A DNA stretch of 42,641 bases, from assembly GCA_902766045.1 (NCBI GenBank), contig CACXCA010000059.1, forward strand, positions 1 through 42,641, read 5' to 3'. This document shows positions 8,248-15,303 of the stretch, one piece after another. The number at the start of each line of letters is the position of its first letter. The first letter of the stretch is position 1. Under the pieces are notes generated by a model that had not been told where the DNA came from, did no database searches, and saw only the letters and a list, made by a program, of their open reading frames with translations. This DNA comes from an uncultured Bacteroidales bacterium (GTDB taxonomy: Bacteria > Bacteroidota > Bacteroidia > Bacteroidales > Paludibacteraceae). Position numbers and translations under genes: made by a program.

Positions 8248-9558
8248 ATGCTACCAGAAGACACTAACATCAATCCTTCCGAACAGGATCCTAAAAATCC
8301 TCAAGGAAGCGATGTTCCAGAAGAAAATGGGGGAGATAACAGCGGGGGAGAAAAAAACTCGCCAGACAACCCAAAAAATGGAACAAATGCGGGAAATAGT
8401 GGCACACAAGCGGGAGAAACTGAAGGAGCAGATAATGGAGGTCAAGGCGTAAAGGATCCCAGCAAAAATGGAGATTCTGAAACTGACGAGAAATCTGGGA
8501 CAACCGGGAAAACATCAGAGCCATCTGTTAAGGATATTGCTAATGATGTGATTGACGTAACCGGGAAAGCAGCCGACACATTTAATAAAATAAATGCAAC
8601 GGTAACACTTGGAAAGGTTACGGCCGATGTAGCATCAGTAAACGAGGCAGTATCTTCATGGGAAAAGGTTTCTATTGATAAGATAATCGGCGAACCCCTT
8701 AAAGCAGCAGTCAGAGCTCAAGGTGATGCGGCGAAATCTGTTTTAGATTTTATCCGTAATGTAGGAGTGACAGATGTGAGCAACAATGGTTCTGAAACCA
8801 TGACAGTTGTCTCATTTAACTTCTTCAAAAACGGGAAGATCGCTAAACTGCAGATTCCTCTGATAACGCTTGTTCCTATTCCTACGTTGGGTATTGACGA
8901 AGTAACGTATGACTTTAAGATGACTATTTCATCCTCGTCAGATGTTACGATGACCAATACGAACTCTGTCTCCACCAAATTTGATACTAGCTGGCCTCAA
9001 TCATCTGGTGGTGGCCAAGCTGAGGGAAAAAAGGAGGAAGGAAAAGAAAAATCGGAAACCGCAAAGGCAGATGCAGATGCATCCAAAGTGAAAGATGCCA
9101 CAAAGAAGTCCGTTTCATTTTCTGCAGGCTTTTCATCAAAGAAGGATTCTACAGCTACACAAACATCCAAGTATAGTGTAGAAACTACCATGGACGTACA
9201 ATTGAAGGTTGGAAAAGATGATATTCCAGCAGGTGTATCTAAGATGCTGGAAATTCTGAATGGTTCAACCGAGGTTATTGATCCAAATGGAGAGTTAACA
9301 TTATCAGCGGATAGTCTGACACTATCCTCAGATGGATATGCTATCTTATCTGTAAGTTATATCGATGGAGATGGAAATTTTGACACCACCGCCATAACAT
9401 GTACAGATGTAGATGGGAAAAAGGAACAAGGGAAGAAAGTTGCAAGTACAGACAGCTTACAAATTATATTTACCGAATCAGGTATATATAAAGTAAGTGC
9501 AGGAAAGAAATGTCATATAGTACATGTCAGCCCTGCTGTTAAGGCAACAGATTCATAA
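8248..9558 (+). CDS. DUF2589-type protein, paralogue 3 with acidic Gly/Asn-rich N-terminal extension
   Basis: A 436-residue protein. Residues 1-95 are low-complexity and disordered-looking (Asn, Gly, Glu, Asp, Ser, Pro), followed by a predicted helix (95-140). The DUF2589 core follows: VSIDKIIGEPLKAAVRAQ (141-158), LQIPLITLVPIPTLGI (201-216) and VQLKVGKDDIPAGVSKMLEI (317-336). A second low-complexity Lys/Glu/Ala insert (250-287) interrupts the linker, before the SSKKDST motif shared with paralogue 2. The C-terminal 80 residues (LSVSYIDGDGNFDTTAITC, SGIYKVSAGKK) match the Ig-like tails of paralogues 1 and 2. There is no signal peptide. The long acidic arm suggests a spacer or a binding surface on an assembly, which is inference. 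Confidence 0.8.
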   Translation: MLPEDTNINPSEQDPKNPQGSDVPEENGGDNSGGEKNSPDNPKNGTNAGNSGTQAGETEGADNGGQGVKDPSKNGDSETDEKSGTTGKTSEPSVKDIANDVIDVTGKAADTFNKINATVTLGKVTADVASVNEAVSSWEKVSIDKIIGEPLKAAVRAQGDAAKSVLDFIRNVGVTDVSNNGSETMTVVSFNFFKNGKIAKLQIPLITLVPIPTLGIDEVTYDFKMTISSSSDVTMTNTNSVSTKFDTSWPQSSGGGQAEGKKEEGKEKSETAKADADASKVKDATKKSVSFSAGFSSKKDSTATQTSKYSVETTMDVQLKVGKDDIPAGVSKMLEILNGSTEVIDPNGELTLSADSLTLSSDGYAILSVSYIDGDGNFDTTAITCTDVDGKKEQGKKVASTDSLQIIFTESGIYKVSAGKKCHIVHVSPAVKATDS

Positions 9559-9568
9559 ATTTAATAAT

Positions 9569-9602
9569 CTGGAGGGAGATCACCAAAAGGGTCTTCCTCC
9601 AG
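9569..9602 (+). terminator. intercistronic hairpin between DUF2589 paralogues 3 and 4
   Basis: CTGGAGGGAGA (9569-9579) pairs with TCTTCCTCCAG (9592-9602) through eleven base pairs, one of them a G-T wobble, around a 12-nt loop. The flanks AATC and GATT can extend the stem past a bulge. What follows is A-rich rather than T-rich, so it is a weak terminator at best. An mRNA-processing or attenuation element that sets the ratio of upstream to downstream products is more likely. Confidence 0.5.
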
Positions 9603-9630
9603 GATTAAAATCAGTTAATAATAAAGAAAT

Positions 9631-10389
9631 ATGGAAATAAATGATACTCTTTTAAATGTTCTAACAGAAGCTATGTCTTCAACGGTGGATGCAGACTACT
9701 TTGCCTCCATAAAATATTTTGAAAGATTACAAGAAATTGGAATATCTTCAAGTGGGCAAGGAAATGAATTAGAAACGGTAGAATGCGTTGTAAGAGGTAA
9801 AGACGACAAAGAGTATGTCTTAAAGATACCTAAACTTATCTTAATGCCAATGCCACTTTTACATGTAAAAGAAGCGACATTTGACATAGAAGGCGAATAT
9901 GAAATCAAAGAAAATGAAGAAAGCAGAAGGGTTGCTATTGATGAACTTGCGAATGCTATTGCAGAAGAAGAAGTGAAAGCAAATCCTAAAACAGACGTAA
10001 GTGCATTAAGAGAGCAATTCAAGGGTGAATATGCTCAATTGCCGACCATTAGATTAAGGGAGATTGCACTTCAAAGAAATATATCTGCAGTAGCACAACG
10101 TAGGGTATTAGATTCGCTAAATAGAGTTCAACCTACTATTACATTAACTCGAGCAAACACGAGCTCAACGACAGCAGCAGTCATGACTCCCGCAGCTCCC
10201 GCTGGAGATGCATCTAGAGGTTCAGCTTCAACTGGGAAAACTGCTTCTTCAGAATCTTCTAAAACTCAAGGCTTGAAGATTAAAATGTCTGTTAAAATGG
10301 AGCAATCTGACATGCCAGCTGGACTGAGTAATTTAATTCAAACAGTAACTAATTGTATCGAGGTAAAAGAACCAGTAAAAGAGAACTAA
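9631..10389 (+). CDS. divergent DUF2589-like protein, paralogue 4
   Basis: A 252-residue protein recognised as a diverged member by two preserved blocks: VLKIPKLILMPMPLLHVKEATFDI (residues 63-86), matching the PLLTIVPIPY-type strand pair, and KIKMSVKMEQSDMPAGLSNLI (216-236), matching the DMPAG block. The N-terminal block typical of the other paralogues (IGxPLxACxxAQ) is missing. In its place is LTEAMSSTVDADYFASIKYFERLQEIG. The linker (95-212) contains a predicted helical section with TDVSALREQFKGEYAQLPTI and REIALQRNISAVAQRRVLDSL, then a Ser/Thr/Ala-rich stretch. There is no Ig-like tail. It lies after the intercistronic hairpin. Assignment to the family is by motif and context. Confidence 0.72.
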   Translation: MEINDTLLNVLTEAMSSTVDADYFASIKYFERLQEIGISSSGQGNELETVECVVRGKDDKEYVLKIPKLILMPMPLLHVKEATFDIEGEYEIKENEESRRVAIDELANAIAEEEVKANPKTDVSALREQFKGEYAQLPTIRLREIALQRNISAVAQRRVLDSLNRVQPTITLTRANTSSTTAAVMTPAAPAGDASRGSASTGKTASSESSKTQGLKIKMSVKMEQSDMPAGLSNLIQTVTNCIEVKEPVKEN

Positions 10390-10403
10390 TAAAAAATAAA
10401 ATT

Positions 10404-10628
10404 ATGATAACTAATAACGGTAAAACACCGGGAATGAACTGCCCACAATGTGGCCAATTTATCCCAACCACAATTGCAGAATTACTTACATCAACAGGTT
10501 TAACATGTCCTCATTGCAGACTAAGATTAACCATTAACCGAAATGAGTCAAAGAAGGCAATGGATATTTTGAAAAAAGTACAAAGTGCATCAGAAAGATT
10601 AGAAGCAGCAAGTAATTTTAGTAGATAA
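10404..10628 (+). CDS. small double-CxxC protein, probable zinc ribbon
   Basis: A 74-residue protein. I start it at ATG 10404 rather than at the in-frame ATG 10353, because the longer form overlaps paralogue 4 by 37 bp with residues that look unrelated (MYRGKRTSKREL). The protein has CPQC and CPHC knuckles 22 residues apart, separated by GQFIPTTIAELLTSTGLT. That layout fits a treble-clef or zinc-ribbon fold with one bound zinc. A C-terminal helix follows (SKKAMDILKKVQSASERLEAA). It could be a protein-binding adaptor or regulator for the DUF2589 proteins, but nothing in the sequence settles that. It starts 14 bp after paralogue 4 and ends 2 bp before paralogue 5, so translational coupling is likely. 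Confidence 0.8.
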   Translation: MITNNGKTPGMNCPQCGQFIPTTIAELLTSTGLTCPHCRLRLTINRNESKKAMDILKKVQSASERLEAASNFSR

Positions 10629-10630
10629 GT

Positions 10631-11695
10631 ATGATAACAACAGAAGAAATAAAAACAGCTAACTCAGCATTCGATTCGGTTCCTTTTGAAAATCTAATCG
10701 GAGCTCCACTCTGCGCATGTGTGAATGCACAGAAACAAGCTTCTGAGGCAACCATAGATTATATTCAGAAATTGGGATTCGATAAGAGTGAAAATTCAGA
10801 TGACTTATCCGTAGTAATGGTAAGTTTTGAATTTATCCATAACGGAAAAACTAGAACAATGAGATTACCTTTGCTTAGCATTGTCCCCGTTCCTTATTTA
10901 CAGATTGATACAGTGGATATTAAATTTACAGCAGAGGTGGCGGCAAACTCAGATGATACATTTAATGCCCGTATAAGTAATCAACGATATGAAGGAGATG
11001 GTCAGGGCAACAATTCATTGGATTACAAAGGTTTAATGGATCTAAATATTCGTGCTACGGGTACCAATATGCCAGCTGGGTTAGCCAAAATTCTTCAGGT
11101 TTTCCAGGATTATTGTTTCGAGATTGACGACATTACCGAAAATGAAGATGACAATATCGAAGATAAGGAAGACATTGAAGATAAAGAAGATATAAAAGTT
11201 GAAAGTGATACCGATTCAAAAACTGAGAATAATTCAGCTGGAGGAAAGTATTATCTTAGAATAATTAGATATTCTGTCACAAAGAGCAAATTAAATAATC
11301 TCATCAAAAAGATCTGGAAGAAAAGACCTGAATTAACGGAAGAATCAATACGCAAGGCTTTTGAAACCAAAGGCGTTCTGTGTACGAATTTAACGTTAAA
11401 AGAGGCAGAGGAATTAAATGATATGCTCGAAGATCAAACTGTAACAATAGAGATAAAAGAAATGTCCTCAGCATATTATATACAGATTACTAGTGAAGTC
11501 TCTAATAATGATATAAGCAGATTAATCGTTATGATAAAAGGCACAAGACCAGAGTTGAAGGAAGAAGATATTATTTCCATCATTCGCTCAAAAGGTGTAT
11601 TGTGCAGTTATATCTCATATGACGAGGCAGAATTCTTGAAAAACATCATAGAAGAGGCTGGAGGAAAAGCAAAAATAGGATTAGTTGAAAATTAA
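10631..11695 (+). CDS. DUF2589-type protein, paralogue 5 with two L7/L12-like C-terminal modules
   Basis: A 354-residue protein. The DUF2589 core is compact: VPFENLIGAPLCACVNAQ (17-34), RLPLLSIVPVPYLQI (78-92) and LNIRATGTNMPAGLAKILQV (138-157), with a short linker. An acidic repeat follows (about 168-198, units like DIEDKED). Two similar modules then occupy residues 206-277 and 281-350. Each has an opening strand, a helix with RPELxEExI, a GVLC turn, a helix with EAExLxxxxE, and a final strand. This resembles the C-terminal domain of ribosomal protein L7/L12, in particular DEAEFLKNIIEEAGGKAKI. The resemblance is my own reading and needs a profile or fold comparison. No signal peptide. It overlaps the annotated start of paralogue 6 by 11 bp. 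Confidence 0.78.
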   Translation: MITTEEIKTANSAFDSVPFENLIGAPLCACVNAQKQASEATIDYIQKLGFDKSENSDDLSVVMVSFEFIHNGKTRTMRLPLLSIVPVPYLQIDTVDIKFTAEVAANSDDTFNARISNQRYEGDGQGNNSLDYKGLMDLNIRATGTNMPAGLAKILQVFQDYCFEIDDITENEDDNIEDKEDIEDKEDIKVESDTDSKTENNSAGGKYYLRIIRYSVTKSKLNNLIKKIWKKRPELTEESIRKAFETKGVLCTNLTLKEAEELNDMLEDQTVTIEIKEMSSAYYIQITSEVSNNDISRLIVMIKGTRPELKEEDIISIIRSKGVLCSYISYDEAEFLKNIIEEAGGKAKIGLVEN

Positions 11696-12770
11696 TTCAG
11701 AATTGATGGCTTCTATTCAATCAGATTCACAAAAAGACATTTCACAACAATTGATGGATGGATTACGACCAATGTCATTGGGCAAATTGGTTTCCAATCC
11801 TCTTGTCGCATGTGTAAAAGCACAATATAAATCTATAGAAGCTGCATACGATGTTATATTAAACCAATCCTTTAAAAAGGTTCAAGACAACCCCAAAGAG
11901 AGGAAAGAGAGTATAGAACCGATTTTCATAACATTTTCATATCCGTATAAGGGCAGAGTTTATCAGTTAAAGGTCCCCTTATTTACATTGATTCCAATTT
12001 CTTATTTAGAGATTCAACAAGCCAGTTTTTCGTTTGCGGCGGAACTCAAGGTTGAATCATCTGAAGGCATAAAAGGTGTTTTATGTCGGAAGCGTAATGA
12101 ATCTATAAATAGAACAGCTGCGGGTCATTGTACAATTGGTTATAATATCAATATGGGACAATGTGATATGACTGCTGGATTAGCGGCTATTCTACAATTA
12201 TGTGAAGAAAATGTTGTGGTTGATTGTGTTGATCTACCAATTAAACAGGTAGGTTCATCGGGAGGAAAGCTTTCTACGGAAGGTATCTTACATTCCATAA
12301 ATACGCCACGATATAGTAGTTACACATCATATCGTTCTTCTTATTCATCAAGGCAGTCAAGTTCATCGGGAGGAGAACTTTCTTTATCCGGTATTTTACG
12401 TTCGATAGATACACCACGATACGGAAGTTATACATCTTACGGTTCCTCTTATTCATCGAGACGAGTGGGGTCCTCAGGTGGTAATCTTTCATTAACGGGT
12501 ATCCTGCGCTCTATAGATAGAGCACGATATGGTAGCTACACTTCTTACACTTCATCATATTCTTCGAAATATGGGGGTTCTTCAAACGGAACACTATCAT
12601 TAAATGGCATCCTGCACTCCATAAACAGAAGACGATGGACACCAATAGGAAGGGTTTACATAAAGAGAATAACGTCTAGCGGCAAACCTATATACGTTTC
12701 TGCTTTATTACAATCAATTAACAAACGTAGAATTCACAACGGGAAACCCTCAAAAAGGAGAAAAAAATGA
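11685..12770 (+). CDS. DUF2589-type protein, paralogue 6 with 36-residue Ser/Tyr/Arg repeats
   Basis: A 361-residue protein. The core has SLGKLVSNPLVACVKAQY (31-48), QLKVPLFTLIPISYLEI (94-110) and INMGQCDMTAGLAAILQL (155-172), where the usual Pro of DMPAG is Thr. From about residue 190 the protein is a tandem repeat of 36 residues with units of the type SSGGxLSxxGILxSIxxxRY, followed by SYTSYxSSYSS. Three units are full, a fourth is cut short, and a fifth remnant (VSALLQSINKRRI) precedes a very basic end (KPSKRRKK). Met8 (ATG 11706) is a possible start: it would remove the overlap with paralogue 5 and give MASIQS, like the MASIDT of paralogue 2. The stop overlaps the next gene in ATGA. The tail could be a polymerising, modified or cleaved segment; its function is unknown. 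Confidence 0.78.
   Translation: MKINSELMASIQSDSQKDISQQLMDGLRPMSLGKLVSNPLVACVKAQYKSIEAAYDVILNQSFKKVQDNPKERKESIEPIFITFSYPYKGRVYQLKVPLFTLIPISYLEIQQASFSFAAELKVESSEGIKGVLCRKRNESINRTAAGHCTIGYNINMGQCDMTAGLAAILQLCEENVVVDCVDLPIKQVGSSGGKLSTEGILHSINTPRYSSYTSYRSSYSSRQSSSSGGELSLSGILRSIDTPRYGSYTSYGSSYSSRRVGSSGGNLSLTGILRSIDRARYGSYTSYTSSYSSKYGGSSNGTLSLNGILHSINRRRWTPIGRVYIKRITSSGKPIYVSALLQSINKRRIHNGKPSKRRKK
12252..12638 (+). repeat. 108-bp coding tandem repeat, 36-residue units
   Basis: Equivalent positions of the unit (start of the SSGG codons) fall at about 12255, 12363, 12471 and 12579, a spacing of exactly 108 bp each time. Units one to three are complete, and the fourth diverges after GILHSIN. The protein consensus joins a GILxSI helix-like motif to a Ser/Tyr/Arg-rich stretch. 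Confidence 0.9.
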
Positions 12771-13633
12771 AAACAGGTAAATCATGTGTACAGGCATTGC
12801 ATATCAACTGGACGAAACCGTTCCGTGCGTGCAATAATAATGCAACTTACTTTGTGGATGATTTTGAGCTGTTGACGACCATTCTTTCCTCTTTATTATG
12901 GAAACGGTACAATGGGCCCATAAAACTTTATACTGACAGTATCGGTTATGATTATTATGAAAAGTTGGGATTGTTGAATCTGTGGGATTCCGTTGATGTT
13001 GATACGTTAAATAGAATACCGGAATCTATTGATCCGGAAATCTTTTGGGCGGCGGCAAAACTCTTTGCAATAAGGAATGAAAAAGGGCCCGTAGTGATGA
13101 TGGATACGGATCTTCTTGTATGGAAAACATTAGATGAATTAAAAAAAGAGAAAATTGTGGCATTCCATCGTGAATCATTAAATATTGACTGCTATATACC
13201 CTATGAATTTTTAAAGAAAAGGGAAGGGTATCAGATAGACTCTCAATTTGATTGGAGTGTTTCACCATGTAATACCGCACTGACATATTTTAATGATGAC
13301 GCATTTAAAAATTTCTATACAGAGACAGCCATTGATTTTATGACAGACAATAAGGAACGACCCATGGAGATGGTTTCTCAGATGGTTTTTGCAGAACAAC
13401 GATTATTCTCCATGTGTGCAGAAAAATTAGGGCTTCGGCTGCACACCTTTCTCCCATTTGAATATAATGGCGAGTGTGATGATTTTACACATTTATGGGG
13501 CGCCAAGGGAATCGCACGTACAGACGAATCATTTCATAAAGAATTATGCACATCGTTAGTCAATGCCATCCATAGGGAATTTGAAGAATATATAATACCA
13601 GAACAGGTAGAACAACTTATAAATGTCTCTTAG
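12767..13633 (+). CDS. GT-A-like glycosyltransferase candidate with DxD motif
   Basis: A 288-residue cytoplasmic protein. The layout resembles GT-A nucleotide-sugar transferases of the GT8 or capsular type: an N-terminal region with LLTTILSSLLWKRYNGPIKLYTD, then PVVMMDTDLLVWKTLDEL with Asp113-Thr-Asp115 as the probable metal and nucleotide-sugar site. Conserved-looking blocks follow: FNDDAFKNFYTETAIDFM, and HLWGAKG near residue 243. There are no membrane segments. Its start overlaps the stop of paralogue 6 by 4 bp (ATGA), so the two are probably translationally coupled. That suggests, as inference, that it modifies a cluster protein, perhaps the Ser/Thr/Tyr-rich repeat of paralogue 6. I am confident of the DxD motif and less so of the family. 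Confidence 0.65.
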   Translation: MKTGKSCVQALHINWTKPFRACNNNATYFVDDFELLTTILSSLLWKRYNGPIKLYTDSIGYDYYEKLGLLNLWDSVDVDTLNRIPESIDPEIFWAAAKLFAIRNEKGPVVMMDTDLLVWKTLDELKKEKIVAFHRESLNIDCYIPYEFLKKREGYQIDSQFDWSVSPCNTALTYFNDDAFKNFYTETAIDFMTDNKERPMEMVSQMVFAEQRLFSMCAEKLGLRLHTFLPFEYNGECDDFTHLWGAKGIARTDESFHKELCTSLVNAIHREFEEYIIPEQVEQLINVS

Positions 13634-13704
13634 ATAGAATAAATTATTTTATCAAGATCATTTTTTAACAAACAACTATTATTAACAATTAAAACTTATT
13701 ACAA

Positions 13705-15192
13705 ATGGCAAAAAAGGTAACAGGAAAAGCGGCTCTTGAAGCAGTTAGGCTTTCAGCTATTAAAGAATTATCTCTCGAGAAACTTCAAAAAGTTAGTCCT
13801 GAGGACATCAATGCAATTCTAAAAAGGGATAAAGTAAAATGGAAAATTAATGTAAAAAATTATGATCCAAAGGTTTTCGATCTACATCCCAACATGGCGG
13901 CATTGAAAGATCCAGTTCTTTCAAAAATACCTCTTGAAATTTTCAGGAGAACTACTTACAACTACTTTTATATAGATGGTAATGGTAAATTAGCAAAAAA
14001 ATCATCTTCAACTAGACCTAAACGGTTTGATTGGAGAGAAATAAATAAAGTACTGACCAGTGTAAAGGATCAAGGTTCTTGTGGATCATGTGTTGCATTT
14101 GCCACTGCTGCTGCGTTAGAAGCACACTATAGAATTCAAAATTACAATCACAGTCAAAATACAGTCGATTTATCAGAAGCAAGTTTGTATTTTACAGCAC
14201 AGCGTCAGTGTAATATAAATGATAGTAGATATGGTTGGTATTGTTCAGCTGCCATGGAAGCTGCTAAAAATGAAGGGATTTGTATGGAATACAATTATCC
14301 ATATATCCCTGTCAATCAAGATGCTCACATGTCAGAAGGAAGTTGTAGAATCCTGAAAATTGAGGACTATAAGGTAACATCAAACGTAAATCAAATGAAA
14401 CGCTGGCTTATCGAAAATGGTCCGCTTGTATCTCGTTACGATTATTACACTGATTTTTCAACATTTTGGCATTATTGTCAAAACGAGACCGACGTATATA
14501 CTCATACTAGTATTGGTTCATGTACAGGAGGCCATGCAATCTGTATAGTAGGATATGATGATGATAAAAAAGCATGGATTTGTAGAAATAGTTGGGGCGG
14601 TAGTACAGCACATCCAAGTGGCTATTTCTACATGGGTTATGGAGAATGTGGTATTGATGCTAACATGTATCTTCCAGTGGGTGTTTATGATAAAATCACC
14701 TATGATGCAATATCATATAATCCAGATAATCTAAGAATCGTAAAAGAAACTAACGACTGGTTACTAACAGATGGTCGATCAAGAATGTTAATTTTTGACA
14801 CAGAGGAAGATGCTAAGAACGGTCTAAAAGTTGCCAAAAGACACACAAGACAGTGTTTTATAGGTCGCAGTAATAAGAGAAGCAACAGAAAGGATTTCAT
14901 TCTTAGTTATTGGGATGGGAATAGTGGACTTCGATCAGAACCGCTTAGCAAAGAAGATAAAATTTCCTATAATCCTCGAAATGTATCAGTTCGTTATGAT
15001 GCAGCAGCAGGATTTTGGCGAGTAGTTGAAAAACTATCTAATAATCAAGAACATTACATGTTTATTGCAGATAACATGGCAGATGCGTTGGCTATGTTAA
15101 GTGTAACAGAAAGATACTCAAAGACATGTTATATTGGTAGAGGTAATAAAAGAAGTAACAGGAAAGACTTTATCATGCATTATTATGAGTAA
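13705..15192 (+). CDS. papain-family (C1A) cysteine peptidase with duplicated C-terminal domain
   Basis: A 495-residue protein. Residues 1-105 form a helical pro-region-like segment without the ERFNIN-type inhibitor signature. The peptidase domain (about 106-325) has every catalytic element of papain: oxyanion Gln123 and nucleophile Cys129 in QGSCGSC, His277 in GGHA and Asn295 in CRNSWGG. The C-terminus holds two copies of a module of about 75 residues (333-404 and 418-495), each starting SYNPxN and ending CxIGRxNKRSNRKDFI plus aromatic residues. I do not recognise a named family for the module. There is no signal peptide, so the enzyme appears cytoplasmic, unusual for C1A peptidases. It is the last gene of the cluster and is followed by a terminator. 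Processing of the DUF2589 proteins is a plausible role but is not shown. Confidence 0.87.
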   Translation: MAKKVTGKAALEAVRLSAIKELSLEKLQKVSPEDINAILKRDKVKWKINVKNYDPKVFDLHPNMAALKDPVLSKIPLEIFRRTTYNYFYIDGNGKLAKKSSSTRPKRFDWREINKVLTSVKDQGSCGSCVAFATAAALEAHYRIQNYNHSQNTVDLSEASLYFTAQRQCNINDSRYGWYCSAAMEAAKNEGICMEYNYPYIPVNQDAHMSEGSCRILKIEDYKVTSNVNQMKRWLIENGPLVSRYDYYTDFSTFWHYCQNETDVYTHTSIGSCTGGHAICIVGYDDDKKAWICRNSWGGSTAHPSGYFYMGYGECGIDANMYLPVGVYDKITYDAISYNPDNLRIVKETNDWLLTDGRSRMLIFDTEEDAKNGLKVAKRHTRQCFIGRSNKRSNRKDFILSYWDGNSGLRSEPLSKEDKISYNPRNVSVRYDAAAGFWRVVEKLSNNQEHYMFIADNMADALAMLSVTERYSKTCYIGRGNKRSNRKDFIMHYYE

Positions 15193-15217
15193 AATTCACA
15201 TAAGTTTAATGATGAGC

Positions 15218-15249
15218 GAGGAAGTTCTGATAAAGGACTTCCTCTTTTT
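15218..15249 (+). terminator. rho-independent terminator of the DUF2589 cluster
   Basis: GAGGAAGT (15218-15225), an 11-nt loop, ACTTCCTC (15237-15244), then TTTTT. It lies 26 bp after the peptidase stop codon. The minus-strand gene that ends at 15304 does not gain a T-run from it, so it acts in the plus direction. Confidence 0.8.
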
Positions 15250-15303
15250 GTCATTTTATAGGATTCCTCTATGGACGATTATTCCACAAATTCCATGTAT
15301 CAC

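Noticed and set aside
10353-10403. Upstream start for the double-CxxC protein
   Set aside because: The extra 17 residues overlap paralogue 4 and look unrelated to a zinc ribbon. ATG 10404 is better placed.
12252-12638. CRISPR array
   Set aside because: The 108-bp units are coding, in frame and adjacent without spacers. No direct repeats with unique spacers were found anywhere in the window.
6468-15192. Prophage or conjugative element as explanation for the DUF2589 cluster
   Set aside because: No integrase, terminase, portal, capsid, tail, relaxase or Tra-like gene was seen, and no attachment-site repeats at the borders.
6468-15192. Contractile injection system or gas vesicle cluster
   Set aside because: No sheath, baseplate, VgrG, AAA+ ATPase or GvpA-like gene is present. 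Only the idea of a multi-paralogue assembly is similar.
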